From: Phalacrocorax aristotelis
Taxonomy: Eukaryota > Chordata > Aves > Suliformes > Phalacrocoracidae
Length of the DNA: 64,000 bases
Direction of reading: 5' to 3'
Assembly: GCF_949628215.1 (NCBI RefSeq)
Contig: NC_134281.1
Location: 10,922,501-10,986,500 of the forward strand
Part shown: positions 12,201 to 25,460 of the stretch, piece by piece
Layout: every line of letters begins with the position of its first letter
Numbering within the stretch: position 1 is the first letter of the stretch
Notes under the pieces: generated by a model
Database searches by the model: none
What the model saw: only the letters and a program-made list of their open reading frames with translations
Told to the model about the DNA's origin: nothing
Made by a program: the position numbers and the translations under genes

Positions 12201-14200
12201 GGAAAGGGAAAATATTTAAAAGCAAGCAAAAGACTCAGTATTTCAAAGCAAACACAGCTACTTTTTATAAGCAACACTCCAAAGCAGATATATTTGAAAG
12301 GTCATGCTGTCTTTCTGAGTACAGCAGAGGGTATTAAAATGCACATGTATTTTTTTGTTTGTATCTTGCCAAGAACAATATAAAAATGTCTAACACCTTT
12401 TGCTGATTTATGATAGTGGCCAAGGAGGTGCCAGAGCAAAGCCTTGTTCATTGATCTACAGCTGAATCATGCAAAAACAGACATCCTGCTGTAAATCCAC
12501 TGCAGAGACCTGGCTTGATTTATACGTCCAGCACTATAAATAATGACAAAAAGCAGCCTGATAGCAGTCTGTCTCCCCTTACATAGACATGAATTACATC
12601 AGGTCTTGAAGATGATAGATCTACTCCACGAGAAACATTTTGCACTGGATCCATATCTGCCAACCTGCAGGAAAAAGGATGCCCCATCCTTACTCCCAGC
12701 ATAATGCCAAGCTGCATTTCAGGCGCACCAATATTTTTATATTCTCATTTTTCTTTTTCTGCTCAATGTAAATGAAGACATTCCTTGAATTGTTCCAGAC
12801 TAAGGTCTTCTGAAAGTTTAAAGTGTTATTCTTGTAGTGAGGTTCACGGCTCCTTCCAGTTCTGGTCAGGGACAAGGTCAGCTTTGACTTTGTCCCGAGT
12901 GCAGCAGCACAGACACCCACTGGAAGCCAAACCCTGGAGGTCAGTGTCTGCACACCCCTAGGCACATCTAGTGCAGAGAAAACCAAGCTCAGAGCTACCT
13001 GCTGTGTCCTGGGCCCCACAGTATTGTTCAGGCAAATTGCATTCATTGTGAGGACTTCTGCATGCTGATTTAACAGCCTGGCCAGAAATTATTCCAGTCA
13101 GTTTCAGTTCCTCCCACTCCTTCCTTCCCAGTATTTTCTTCATTTCTACTAGTTTCAGGGAAAAGTTCTCCATCTGCCTTCAGTAAATAGGTTGATAAAT
13201 TGCTGCTTCTTTGCAAGCCTCAGCCATGCAACATTAGATTGCTGCAGTCTGGAAATAACCACATTAGCCAATACAAAACCCCCAGGCTCGCTATGGTGCT
13301 CCCCCAAAATGCTGCATAAGCAGAAGGTCCCCCAAGGTGGGGATCAGGGCAGGAGCACTCCCCTGATCATCCTGGGTGTCTGGGGGGTGGAAACACCACA
13401 GGACCAAACTGAAGGGCTGGGTGACACTGTGCAATAGCATTGTACGCTGCTGAGTGTTAGCCCTATGTGGATGTGGGGACAGCCTGCCCCAGACCAATCT
13501 CCCGGGATCTGGGTCTTGGAGGTAGAGAAGAAGGGACTCCCACTCCTCAGCTGCAAAAGGAAAGCCACACATCACAGAGGCAGGGGGAAAACAGTGCTTT
13601 ATAAGTAACAATGCTGCACCAGTGCCCCAAGATCTGGTACAGCTTAGCAGCAGGGCCCCAGAGGTACTTGGTATAGAAAAAAAACCCACCAAAGTCCCTA
13701 GACTTACAGCCATTTACAGCATCCAGGTTGGTCCTTCAAGCTTGGTTGGCAGCGTAATCCTTCCATGCTCACTGCTTGATGAATTATCCCCTAGCTGAGC
13801 ACAACAGGTGGATTTAAGATGGACAAATCCAAGATCGATACGCTCCAGCCGTTCTCCTGCCGTGCAGCAGGATTTGGTACCCAACACACAACCAAGTGCA
13901 GGCATCTCTGTCACTGGAGGCAGCTTTGGTCTAAACGACAGCACAGGAGCAGTGGGAAAAAGATGACAGGACAACACAGTGACGCTGAGGCTAGTCTGTT
14001 AGTATAGCTGTCCAAAAATGGTGTTTCCATTAAAAACACCTGGCATTTTATTTAAGTTACTCCATGGAGAGACTTTTTTGTTTGAAGAATGAAGACATTG
14101 CTCTGCCATTTGAAACGGGAGCTTATCCATTTCATTCATGCCAAAACAAACCTTTGCTTTTGTACCTTCTTCTGTTGTCTTTGTCTGCCTCTTCTCCTGT

Positions 14201-14224
14201 AAAAAAAAAAAAAAAAAAAAAAAA
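14201..14224. repeat. Poly(A) run, 24 A
   Basis: This is an uninterrupted A24 tract followed by an A/G-rich stretch to about 14,262. No retroposed gene or SINE body is visible immediately upstream, so it is best described as a simple repeat. Confidence 0.95.
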
Positions 14225-15922
14225 GACCAAGAAAGGGAAGAAGTGGAAGAAGAAAAAACCAAAGCAATTTTGCCTCAGTGAAAACCTAGCATGTTTTCTC
14301 ATTTTTCAAAACCTGGCTTTCACCTAACAAAAAGTAGTCATGAAACTGTGCTGCCTTAACCCTTGGCTGTTCTCCAGTCCCTGCATCTCTCTAGAAGGCA
14401 ACATGGAGCCCCCAGTTTCAGCCTGTGGATTCCAGCCCCGCAGGGGTTTGAGTCAGCCTGGCACTTGCCATCAAACATCAAACCACACCACCTTCTCTTC
14501 TGCCAGCAGTGATTTATGATCCTAGAGGAAAATAATCTGATACAAGAAATCACTAGTTCCAGCTTCCAAGTGCCCTTTAAATATGTACCAAACTATCCAC
14601 CCCTATTACACTCATGTAATAGGCTCTGATTTGTTTTTCTTTGTTCCCAAAGCAGTAGGGCACTGGCCACATTAACATTCAATGAGAAATTGTTTGATAT
14701 TGAATCATTTCTTCAGCAGCATTATTCCTTGCACAATTCTTTTTGATTGCAATCCACTTTATATTTGATAAATACTTACTGACTATGAAAAAAATGACCT
14801 AGCCTGCTTTCTCTTGCCTTTTTTATTGATTTCTCTTTTAAAAGGGTTTTATTCCTTTTATACACGACATTGCAATAAAAGAGAGAGGCAACGTTACTGA
14901 ACAACTGTTTTCCTTGCTGCTCCACCAACCCATATAACTTCACACAAGGCACTCAAAAATACTGTAATAACGAGACACTTACAGACATGGAGCTGCCTAC
15001 ACCCTTTTCCTGGGACTTTTTGTTCTCACTGGTAAAATTCCAAATTGTTCAAGTGAATAGTCAAGAATAAATTGCTCTTTCTGAGCCCCTGATTACACCG
15101 TACGCTGAATAATTGTAGGCAGCCCCACTGTGCTCCGCATTTAAAGACACAGCCCACCACATGCAGTTTGTCTTATAACTTGTGCTTTGCACTCACTTTG
15201 TATAGGGGTTTTTGTAAAGGAGAAATGTAGAGCACTTGGAAAATACCAACAGTGAACATGCCCTGTGGTTTGCCTGAAATCCAAGCTGCCATCACTTCCA
15301 AAACAGTGGGCTCTTGTTCTTACATCCAGAACATATGAATTATTACAGCACGATCACATACTGCATGCGCAAATTTTGCTTTTCTTGGCATTGGGCTCAA
15401 TCCTGATTATTAGGCCAGTAGGATATCAGCAAAATCTTTCCTTGACAAGAGGTTTCAGCTACAGCAGCACTTCCTCAGGCCCATGTTTCGGAAACCCCTC
15501 AAATCCCACAGCATCCCCTTGTGCTAAGGGACTGACGGCCTCACCAGAACGACCAAAGCAGCAGCTCAGCACAGTCCACATCCGTGGCTGTTTCCAGTTT
15601 TAGTTAGACCTATCTTGCATTAATTAATCCTTGGCATTAAATGCCACAGTCACTGAAACGAGTGGCTGGAAAGTAATTCAAGTGATCTAATTAATATGTG
15701 TCTCATCAACAACACAAAGGGAATATTTTTTAAAATCTCTAAAAAACGCATGCCAGCACATGGAGACACTTGTATGCGGAAACTGACACGGCTGTAAAGC
15801 AGCCTGGGTGGGCACCATCTCTTCTCCTCTGTCTTGCCCAGGGGAGGAGAGCTCCAGCAGGTTCCCACACCACAGCAGGGCAAGACTTCTCATGCAAACA
15901 CCTCTCTTTTCTTCCAGCATCG

Positions 15923-18900
15923 ATGTACACTGAAATAGAGCGGGAGCGACCAGACAGTGGGAATATCCTGACTCACCCAGACTACAAAGATGGAAACCCA
16001 GACCTCATCAAACCTAAAAAGCTCCTAAATCCTGTAAAAGCCTCAAAGAGCCACCAAGAGCTGCACAGAGAGCTGCTGATGAACCACAAAAGGTAAGAGG
16101 AGGTCACAGCCTGCCACAGGAGTGGTCCGAGAGGTGCTGAGCCATTGGAGCTCAGCAGGCAAGGCACAAGTGCCAGCAGCAGCCTGCAAGTAGGAAGGGA
16201 ATGATAAAACCCTTCACTTGCAAATGAACACCATGTAAAACTTGCAGTAAACCTTTCCTCTTTTCTGTGATGCAATGGTTTCTTTTAGAACAGAAGCAGA
16301 ATGAAAAGCCCCCTACCCTGCCATCCTGAAGCATTGGCTGGCACTTTTTGGAGCTGCTCGCTCTTTCAACCCACCTCAAGCCACAAGTACCAGAAGATGC
16401 GAGGCATCCCTACAGCCCCCTTCTTGGTGTTCCACACGTTTTCTCCCTGGTCTTGGTTTTTCTATCTCCATCACTGACCTGCCAAGTCCCCAGCAATGTG
16501 CAGCCTTCCAGTGTGCTTTGAGGTCAATGCAGACGCAGTAAGAGCTGAAGGCTGGATGGAGCCACTGAAAGTTGGGATAGCATCAGTGTAAGATCTTCTG
16601 TACAAGAAAAAGTCTAATCGCTGTTTCCCGAAATATCAAACAAGTAAAGACAGGCTAGAATTCACATTCCAGATTTCCTACCCCAATTTAACTCTTTGCG
16701 GGTACAGACACAACATCAGGATAATGAAACCAGGGACTGAGAACCTATAACCACATCATTCCTTTGTGGCAATTGTCTGAACATCAGTGCAATAAAAGCA
16801 TATTCAGTTCAGAGCCTTTTTAGCACAGCAAGAAACCTGCTGGCTTTATATTGACATTTTCTGAATCCCTGAAATATTCTGACACAATAGCACTTTGACC
16901 ATCTAATTGAAGGGAGCGCAGCCTCTGTTCAAAAGGACTACAGTCATTACGAGAACCAGACACATATATTAATTAGGAGAACAATCAAGCCTGCCAGTGG
17001 GGTGCATTAATCAATACTGGCACTGGCTGGGCTTGGGTTTGATTTTATTTTCACAGAATCAGAAGAATTACAGGGACCATGCCCAGGCCATTCTCTAGCC
17101 AGATATTTTTAACACTCTCTGGTTTGAGAGTGACCACATCCTGCCTAGTGATGCTGCTCAGTTTAAAGGCTCACCCACCAACATTGGCCTTGACCTTGCA
17201 GAATGTTATTCCAGTCTACACCAAAGCATCAAGAAATTCCTGCAATGGAGGTAGCAGAGATGAGTGGTGGCAGACAGGATACAGACCCCATAGCACCAAG
17301 CTGAGCTGAACCTGGAACTGGCAAACATAAAGTGCATCATCACTTTATACTCAAGTCCTATGCCTGTCACCATGATATATCCACATGTGCCATCCAATGC
17401 TGGCAGGGTGCAGCCCCATCACAGTCATCCTGCATCTCCTGACCCCTCTCACTTAAGTCCTGTACATCTCAGGCATCAATTTAAACCTGCTTCAGCTCTG
17501 GTCTCCCAAATATTTTTCAGCAAATATGTGAAACAAACCCTACTGCAAACAATAATCCATTGTTGCTGGTTTCTTGTCACTCTCAAATCCACCAGTTTTG
17601 CTTCCTGCTACATGTTACTATAGCATGAGAGAGGGGAGAAGGGAAGCGAGAAGGATCTAAGACTTGCTCCTGTTTCTGCTTTGCTGTTGATTTTTTCCCC
17701 TTAAGCAGCAGGAAGTAGCAACTCAAATCAGCAGCTTGTGCAACAAAACCCTTATCTTAGTCAACACCTCTGGGTACTAACACAAGCTGATTAAATGAAA
17801 GGATAGTTACAAATCCACAGGCAACATTGCAAGCTGTGTCTCCAGCAAGCCAAGGCAGGTTTTCTCTCTCTCAAGCCTTGGGAAAAGCATCTCTGCAATG
17901 CCTGAGTTCTTCCTGACTTGAAAAATCATCATAAAAGCTCTGGGGACAGAGCTACCTTCTCTGATGCTGCCGTGAACTTTGTCTCAACATAAAGCAAAAA
18001 CCAGAAATGACAACAGGAGGCATTGTTAAACATGGCACTAGAAGGATGCAAGCACTGTTCCCCAGCTATGTTTTGATAGCACAGAGGTTTGCTGCATCTG
18101 GAGACTATTTCCCTCTCCTGCCTGCCAGTCCTCCACCTCAGTGTCTGCCACCCTGCCAAGGAAGCTCAGTAGTCCACAGGGTTTGATGTCTCTGCTTTCA
18201 AACAGCCTTAGCAGAAACCAACCAGCCTTTGGTCAACAGAAACATCCCAGTGCTGAGGATGAGCTTTGCATTAATAGAGCATGCCAACCTGCCATGCCCT
18301 GGGCAAGCCCCTAGCACAGACACAGACACTAGGTCCCCTCCTCACCTCAAAACAGACCTTCACCCACCAGAACACCAAACACTCCCATTTTACAATGGGA
18401 CTTGTAAATATTCTCAGTCCATTGATTTAAATGAGTGTTAAACCCAGCCCATGAAAGTGGTCAAGCCCCACTCCTTCCCTGTGCATGACAGCTACAAGGT
18501 CTTCAACTCCTGCTCGTCAAAAAAACAACCTCAGTCAACACTTCTAGTTCTGTGTTTCCTTGCAACACTACTTACATTCCTGCTGCTGTTGCAGAAGCTA
18601 GCCTGCATAAATGCAGCCTCGACCGCTTCTTAATCGTCTGTTCTTTGGTGACTCAAAACTCTGTGCAGTTGCAATAAAGTCTCCCAAAATTGAGCAAGTG
18701 ATCAAGTTCCCAGCAGCTTCAGCTTTTTGCCTCTCTCTGCCAAGGACTCAGCAGAGCAGAGAGTCACCACTTTTATTGATTCAACCAGGAAGCTGATGGA
18801 TTTTACGAAGGCATATTCCTTTTGGCATGGAGGCAATGAGTTGGTCAAACCACTATATTGGAAGGGCAGGAACCATCCCACGACCATGCCAGAGCACATC

Positions 18901-21900
18901 TGGACTTGTTCTGCATTTACCCATAGCCCTACACATCCACAACTACTCCCATGCTTCTAGGGGAGCAGAAGCTGCTGGGAAGGTGGCCAGGGTCAGCTTC
19001 AGGAGGTAAATAGTGTCTCAATTCAGGCATGGCAATATTCAAAGTGTTAGATTTCTGAAATTCATTTGGAGAGCTACTTTCATCTCTCTAATATGTATTT
19101 ATGCCTTGTCTGGCCATGTCTCCTTTCCCATGATCCTGCCCTCACAGAACAGGGCTTGGAGCAGCCCCAATACATCTGAGATGCTTCAGACAGATGAAGG
19201 GGAGCCAGGCGCCTGCACCATCGGCAAACGCTCTGGCTTACAGAAGAAAAGTTTTGGCCTCTTGACCCAAATTCTCCATGTCAACAGGGGGATCGCTAGC
19301 CCTCAGCTCGGAAGCAAAGCTGGAACACAACAGGGAGGAAAAGAACTGCCAGGACAATTATTGCAGATCAATGACTACCCCTGCTGGTGGAAAAAACATT
19401 GTCATTATTTAAAATGCCCTCAATGCTGCTGAAGCTGTCATTGACATAATTCAAACTAGTAACAGCAAGAGCCAACAGAAGGTCCCACTTCCATACCCAA
19501 CCCAGAAAGCTGTAGCACCTCAGTGTAATGGGATTAGCAAAACTTCCAGAGCGACAAGCCCCGGACACAGACAGCAAACACCATGCCCACCTGAGGCAGG
19601 CAACCCAAGGCACCATCCCACAGTAAGGTGCTCCCAGTAATACCCTCAAAGCCCTGTGAATGGATTTGTGGACCAGGACTGGATAGTGGACCAGGTCTCC
19701 CATGTTTTCATTTAGGACAGAGAAGAGTTTTGGGGTTGCCGGGCTGGCAGTGGCTACACCCCAGGGTGTAGGTACTCCAGCCCTGATTTATCTGCTTTTT
19801 ATCCACAGAGGCTTGGGTGTGGAGAGCAAGCCAGAGCTGCAGCGGGTACTTGAGCACCGACGGCGAAACCAACTTATCAGACAGAAGAAAGAAGAGGAAG
19901 AGGCAAAGAAATTGCAGTCTCCTTTTGAAAAAGAGCTATTAAAGAGGCACCAGAGGCTGGATCAGGTAGAATTGAGTTTTCAGTTATCCCTGCGTTATCC
20001 TAACCACCCTGCACAAGGCACAGACCACAGGGAGATGGGTGGGCTGAGGCTCAGTCCAAGGTATAGTGTTGCTACCCCTCCATAAAACAGGAGCCACAGT
20101 ATGTTCTTCACTACTGGCCCCATGCAAACGTAGCACGCTCATTCTCACAGTGGGGTTCACCTTGTTCATACCACCTCACCCAGGACCCCGCCACGCACCA
20201 CTGGCCCTGGGTCTCCTCTCAGTCCCATATGCTGTCCTTGGGGCGTACTTTGCAGTTCAAAGCACCCCAAATAGCATGGGGGCTGTTGCAGCACCCACCA
20301 CAGGGGTGCTCAGGAGCTTAGGGTGTGGGGTAAGAGGCTGCAGATGTGCTAGAAGGTGCAAACCCTGCTGCAGTCACACCCAGGCTGCATTTGAGAGCAG
20401 TTCCTTGCATGTACTCTGCCCAAAAATATGCCTGGGGAGAACAATATTCAGCATGGGCACTTGTCAGCAGCATAGCCGTGCCCCAGGTGCTCTCTGCACC
20501 TGCCCTATTACCCAAATCAGTGCAAGCAGCAAGTCAGCTTGTTGCCACTGAAGAGAAAGACATTCCCTGTCCTATTTGTATTTGCACTGCAAATGGGTGA
20601 AACAAGTTTATTTAATTAATAACAAAACAACTCCCTTGCAATAATATCAGCCAAGACTTGGATGCAGGACTGGAAGGAATACTAATTAAGTTTGCTGACG
20701 ACAAAAAATTGTGAGGAGCTGTTGACACTCTGAAGGGCAGAGAGATCTGGACAGACTGGAGAGCTGAGCAATCACCAACTGTATGAAGTTTAACAAGGGA
20801 AAGTGCCAGATTTTGCACCCAGGACACAGCAACCCTGGATGTACAGACAGACTGGGGATCGAGAGGCTGGAGAGCAGCTCTGCAGAGTGGGACCTGGGGG
20901 TGCTGGTCAATGGCAAGCTGAACGTGAGACAACAGTGTGCCCTGGAAGCCACGAGGGCCAACCATGCCCTGGGGTGCATCAAGCCCTGCATTGCAGCCAG
21001 TCGAGGGAGGGGATTGTCCCGCTCTGCCCTGCGCTGGTGCGGCCTCACCTCGAGTGCTGGGTGCAGTTTTGGGGGCCACAGTACAGTAAGGATATAAAGC
21101 TACTGGAGAGTGTCCAGAGGAGGGCCACAAAGTTGGTGAAGGGTTTAGAGGAGAAACCGTACGAGGAGTGGCTAAAGTCACTTCATTTGTTCAGCCTGGA
21201 GAAGAGGGGGCTGAGGGAGGACCTCATCGTGGTCTGCAGCTTCCTCACAGAGGGACGGAGAGGGTCAGGCACTGATCTCTTCTCTCTGGTGACCAACAAC
21301 AGGACTCGAGGGAATGGCAGGAAGATGTGCCAGGGGAGGGTTAGGTTGGGTATTAGGAATAGGTTCTTCACCCAGAGGGTGGTGGAGCACTGGAACAGGC
21401 TCCCCAGGGAGGCAGTCACAGCACCAAGACTGTCGATATTCAAGCAGCACGTGGACAATGCCCTCAGAGACATGATGTGAATTTTGGCTTGTCCTGTGCA
21501 GGGACAGGAGCTGGACTTGATGATCCTTGTGGGTCCCTTCCAACTCAAGATACTCTATGATCCTATGATTCTCTAAGCCAAGTCCTTGGAAATCAAAGCC
21601 CAGCACTATCAGAAAAGAACCTGTTTCAGGAATATGAAACAGGTGGTTTAGGGACAGATCCATAAAGACTTCACATATAAAAGTGACGGAGTATAACAAC
21701 TTACCATCCCACCCCCCTTTAGATGATAAGCTAATGCTGAGAGCTTTTCCCAGGCTCACTGGCCTCCTTTGCTGGGAAGGATTCAAACCATCTTCTCCCT
21801 CCTCCATGCCAGGTCTGAAGAGAAGCACTCCCCTGCTTTTCTGCTGGAGATGCTCCTCCCTGGAGGAAAAAAAGATAAATAATATTTTAGTTGGCCAGAA

Positions 21901-22203
21901 AAAAAAACTGGGAGTGACCATGGCTCTGGCATAATAGTTTGGGAAAAGAGAGCACCAATATGTGCACTACACACTCATTCAGCTTTGGGCAATAATAAGT
22001 GTACACCCAGCAATAATGAAGCCCACTGTTTTAATGTAGCTAATGTGCTTTTGTCCTTTAGCATGCACAGATAATGGTGACTCTTCTTCTTACAGTTGGA
22101 GAAAGAGCAGGAGAAGCAGGAAGACCACGCACCAGAATTCATTAAAGTCAAGGAAAACCTGAGAAGAACATCAACAGTGACTGGGGATGAGAAAGCAGCA
22201 TAG
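15923..22203 (+). CDS. FAM107A: FAM107A (DRR1/TU3A), actin-binding stress protein
   Basis: The coding exons are 15,923-16,092, 19,809-19,965 and 22,096-22,203, all with GT/AG boundaries and matching phase, giving 144 residues, the length I know for the human protein. The product begins [14 protein letters not shown], contains [12 protein letters not shown]-like and [18 protein letters not shown] blocks, then a charged coiled-coil-like stretch (about residues 66-105, rich in K/E/R), and ends near [13 protein letters not shown] and an acidic tail. The family (DUF1151) bundles F-actin, is induced by stress and glucocorticoids, and shuttles between cytoskeleton and nucleus. The ATG at 15,923 lies six bases inside an exon that starts at a CTTCCAG acceptor, so an upstream 5' exon exists. 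Intron 1 holds nothing recognised; intron 2 (19,966-22,095) holds a sense-oriented CR1. Assignment is by recalled similarity; no domain search was run. Confidence 0.95.
20640..21575 (+). mobile_element. CR1 LINE, 5'-truncated, in FAM107A intron
   Basis: The element holds the C-terminal part of the CR1 reverse transcriptase and the 3' tail. Near the start the frame reads [10 protein letters not shown], so the FADD catalytic box is still visible, but a TGA follows within four codons. Further on the typical [29 protein letters not shown] and [13 protein letters not shown]-like blocks occur in different frames, so frameshifts have accumulated. It ends with GATGATCCTTGTGGGTCCCT and TCTATGATCCTATGATTCT. 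It is inserted in the same orientation as FAM107A. Confidence 0.92.
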
Positions 22204-25200
22204 CTTCTGCCAAAACTCAACGGGGATCCTATAAAGGCTGGCGCTAACACAATCACGCTGACATCTCTGTACATGGTGGACATTCACAGACGCATCGTTG
22301 GGGCTACCTAAGGTTATTAACACTTGCTCCAGTAGAAGGCAAAAAAAGGTTTTCCCAGCCCAGGAAGGTATCACTGTGGAAAAGGTGCAGCATTCACTGA
22401 AGTATTCACTTGAGGAGATGCAGAAAAAAATGATGGTATTTCCACCCCAGGTTTTCGGTGCATGCTAACCTCCAGCTAACTCTTGGTTAACCCTTGAGAC
22501 ACAGCAACCATTTAAGCCAGGGAAGTATGTGAAGGGGTGGTTTGGGGGACCCCTGCTTCTTCCTGGAGGCAGGCTTACCAGGCAAAGGGTGACAGGAAGG
22601 TGTCTGCAGCTCTGGAGAACCTCCTGGAAACCTGGTGTGGTAACTAAAAGGGCAAATCTGCCTATTATTGAGAACAGCTCAGGTGACCATAATGGTTTTC
22701 CCAAGGGTCACTGGTATTGCACCAGTGTGCGAATCGAGCCTGGCTGAGGCTGTTCTCCCAGGAGCACCGCTGTACTATTAGGAAAATCAACCTCTGTGTG
22801 CCCATACCAGTGCAGCACAGGCAGGTGCAACTGTTCTTCATGAGCACCTTTAAATCACGTTTCAAACCTGTTTGAAAATAGTTATTTAGGCAGTTCCGTT
22901 CCATGCTCAGGCAGAAAATAATTGGACTATACCACCAATGCCCCAAGTGGGAGGCAAATGCTCTGTGCAGAAAGCAAAGGCTGTGTGTGTTCAGCGTGGG
23001 CATTCATGGAAGTGTGCAGTGACCAGGCAGCAGATCCCTGTGGATGCAGCAGACAGACAAACTGCTTCTTGCCCCTGGACTACGGAGCTTCAGCCCCTCA
23101 CCCAGCAGCTAGACGTGTGCTACCATACTGGTGTCAGGCTGCTATCCCGTTCACCCTGCACACAGATGACATCTGTAGACACCAGGGGCTGCAGGGTACA
23201 CAGATACTGATGCAAAACTATTTGTCAGTGCTCTCACCCCCTTTTCCAGTGGTCAGAGCTGCCTCATTTCAGTTGCCACCTTGCAAAGCTAAAAATCTTC
23301 TTGCTGCTAGTATAGTGAAGCTGAGATAGATGGTGCATTTGCACTATGCATGGACAGAGCCTACCACACTGATGGGGCATCCGTGCCCTGAGGTGTCCCC
23401 ATCTAGAGCTCAAATTGCTCCTTCGGGAAGATCTCAGCTTCTTGCTTCTCACATCAGCCCTGATACAAAGCCTAAACAGCGTAACTCACCAACTGCCTTT
23501 GAATACTGGGTCTTGAATGGCAAGCCTCAATGGACCTAGTCAGCTGGGAAGGTAATACCTGGTTAAACAATATCCGCAGCTTCAGTGGATCCATATGTAA
23601 ATTAAGGGAAACTGGGAATTTATCACAGATTTATTAAAAAGTTACTAATCTATCCCTAGTCTCCCTGGTCCAGCGGGGTGTTTCATTTCAGAGGACGGTT
23701 GCTCAACTTGGCACCTGAGCCACATCACGTGTCAAGAGCATGACTGGTATGGGGCTTTTGCCACAGTCTTGGACTGTGGAAGCCCTTAACTCAGTTTCAG
23801 TCCTTGAGAGCCCCATCTCGCGGCACTGTCTCTGTGCTAGTTTTTAGCTCTTTGCTCATCATGCTTATTCTAAGCAAGTTTTTATTTCAGAAGTCCAGTG
23901 CATATGGTCACTATGGGTCAAACAAGATCTGAAAGGATCTGTTATGTCCTTTTCAACTGTGAAGCTCTTCATACAGGTTATGATTAAAATCATGAGGAAG
24001 AAGCATCGTTGACCAATTTTCAGGAGGAAAAATGCCAAATGTCTCCAAGAAGGTGTTGCTAAGGATGCTTGTGCACAGCTGTAAAGAATACTGTATGATA
24101 CTCCATAGATAACACCGGTTTAAATAACAAGCCAGAATTACTGTGCTGGGGTTTTGTGAGGGGTTATGGCACAGATTAAGTAACCTTGATAAAAGAGCTC
24201 AAAAAAATTCAGCAAATTAATTTGTAATTTTGCCACAGATGGAAATGCACTCCAGGAGAGGCAATCTGTCGCTCCATATGCACCAGTGAAATCAGTGTTA
24301 TCAGCTCATCCGCGCTGGGATGGGGGCATTTATGCAAGTCCTTGGGTGGGAGCCATCCAGTAAGGTCTGGGTGAGCTGAGTGCTCAGATCAGCAATGAAA
24401 AGGTTGAAAATATTTTGCTGCTGTCTTCTTGAGTGTGCAGACACTATCTGGGGAAAAAAAATATCAAGGCATCTCCCTTTGATGTGGTGTCCACCAAGCA
24501 CAGAGTAGGGCTGCACACAAACGCAGTTGGGGATTTCTAAGGGGTATGTGGGTCATTTTCAGTGGGAGTCCAGAAGGGAAAGGGACGGCCAGGTCATACT
24601 GTCCTAACTCAGGCTGAGCTAATAGAGACAGAAGAAGCCCTTCCAGCAGTGGAGAGACAGCAGAAAGCCCTGACCCAGCTGCCCACCAGGACCCCATGGA
24701 CTGTGAGCCAGGACCCAGCTGCACATCCGCACACTGACCCACCAAACTGGCCACAAGCAGCCGGCGCTGGTGGCTCCCACGGGGCCAGGATGGGCTATAG
24801 CAGCCCCATGGCACACAGCAGGGCACACAGCACTTCGCCCCCAGCAAGAGCTGCAGGCTGCACCCCTCTGTGATGGCATCTAGGAAATTATGCTCTTACT
24901 GTTCAAGCATTGGCTTAAAAAAAACCACACTGTTTTCCAACACAGCTCTTACCCCTGCGAACTAGTAACTGCCTCCCTGGCTGGGCTCAGACCCAGAGCC
25001 TGTACAACCTTCCTTGATGCTCTTGTGCTTCATGGCACGGCAGTGTGGAGGTGGCACACAAAACAACATCAGTGTAGGCACCACAAGGAAGATTTTGGGG
25101 TATCTTTGTGTCTCTTTTTCTTTTGAATTAATTCCTCCCTATGCCAGTAAAACACATTCCTGAATAAATGTGGTATATTCAGAAGATACAGATTATCAGA

Positions 25201-25460
25201 GTATTGATGGAAGACAATATTTTGCACTGTGTATGTTGCCTATGTGGTATATAGTCTATATTCTGTGTTGGTGTTTATACATTTATATAAAAATATATAT
25301 TATGCAGCTCTACTTAATTAACTCACACTGTTCAGTGTGGACACTTCTGAAGAAATTAACTAAAAGATGATTGTATATTTTGCTCTTTTCGAAAAGGAAC
25401 TGAAAAAGCGCTGTGGATGCAAGCACACAACAGCCAAATAAAATGAATGAGCATAAAAAT
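22204..25460 (+). other. FAM107A: Probable FAM107A 3' UTR
   Basis: The sequence after the TAG at 22,201 has no gene-like open frame and runs about 3.2 kb to a canonical AATAAA at 25,437. An earlier AATAAA lies at 25,163. A long 3' UTR is known for the mammalian FAM107A transcript, so the extent is plausible, but the true end cannot be read from sequence alone. The last 500 bases before the signals are AU-rich, with several TATATA and ATTTA-like stretches. Confidence 0.5.
25437..25442 (+). promoter_or_regulatory. AATAAA polyadenylation signal, probable FAM107A end
   Basis: This is a canonical hexamer with a moderately T- and G-rich region about 50 bases downstream (around 25,480-25,500). An alternative signal is at 25,163-25,168. 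Which one is used is not decidable here. Confidence 0.5.

Larger units (their letters stand above)
7397..15917 (+). other. Probable FAM107A 5' intron, no coding exon seen
   Basis: If the exon at 7,333 is real, this is an 8.5 kb first intron; otherwise it is upstream flank. No open frame resembles a known protein. It contains a degenerate tandem repeat (8,440-8,567), a compound trinucleotide microsatellite (9,132-9,188), a small perfect inverted repeat (9,249-9,271) and a 24-A run (14,201-14,224). Several AT-rich stretches with homeobox-type TAAT/ATTA clusters (for example 7,740-7,870, 8,845-8,900 and 15,615-15,640) could be regulatory, but nothing in the single sequence proves it. Confidence 0.5.

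Noticed and set aside
1-15917. FAM3D or CFAP20DC exons expected from vertebrate gene order
   Set aside because: I looked for their characteristic blocks and could not find any; they may lie further upstream or be absent.
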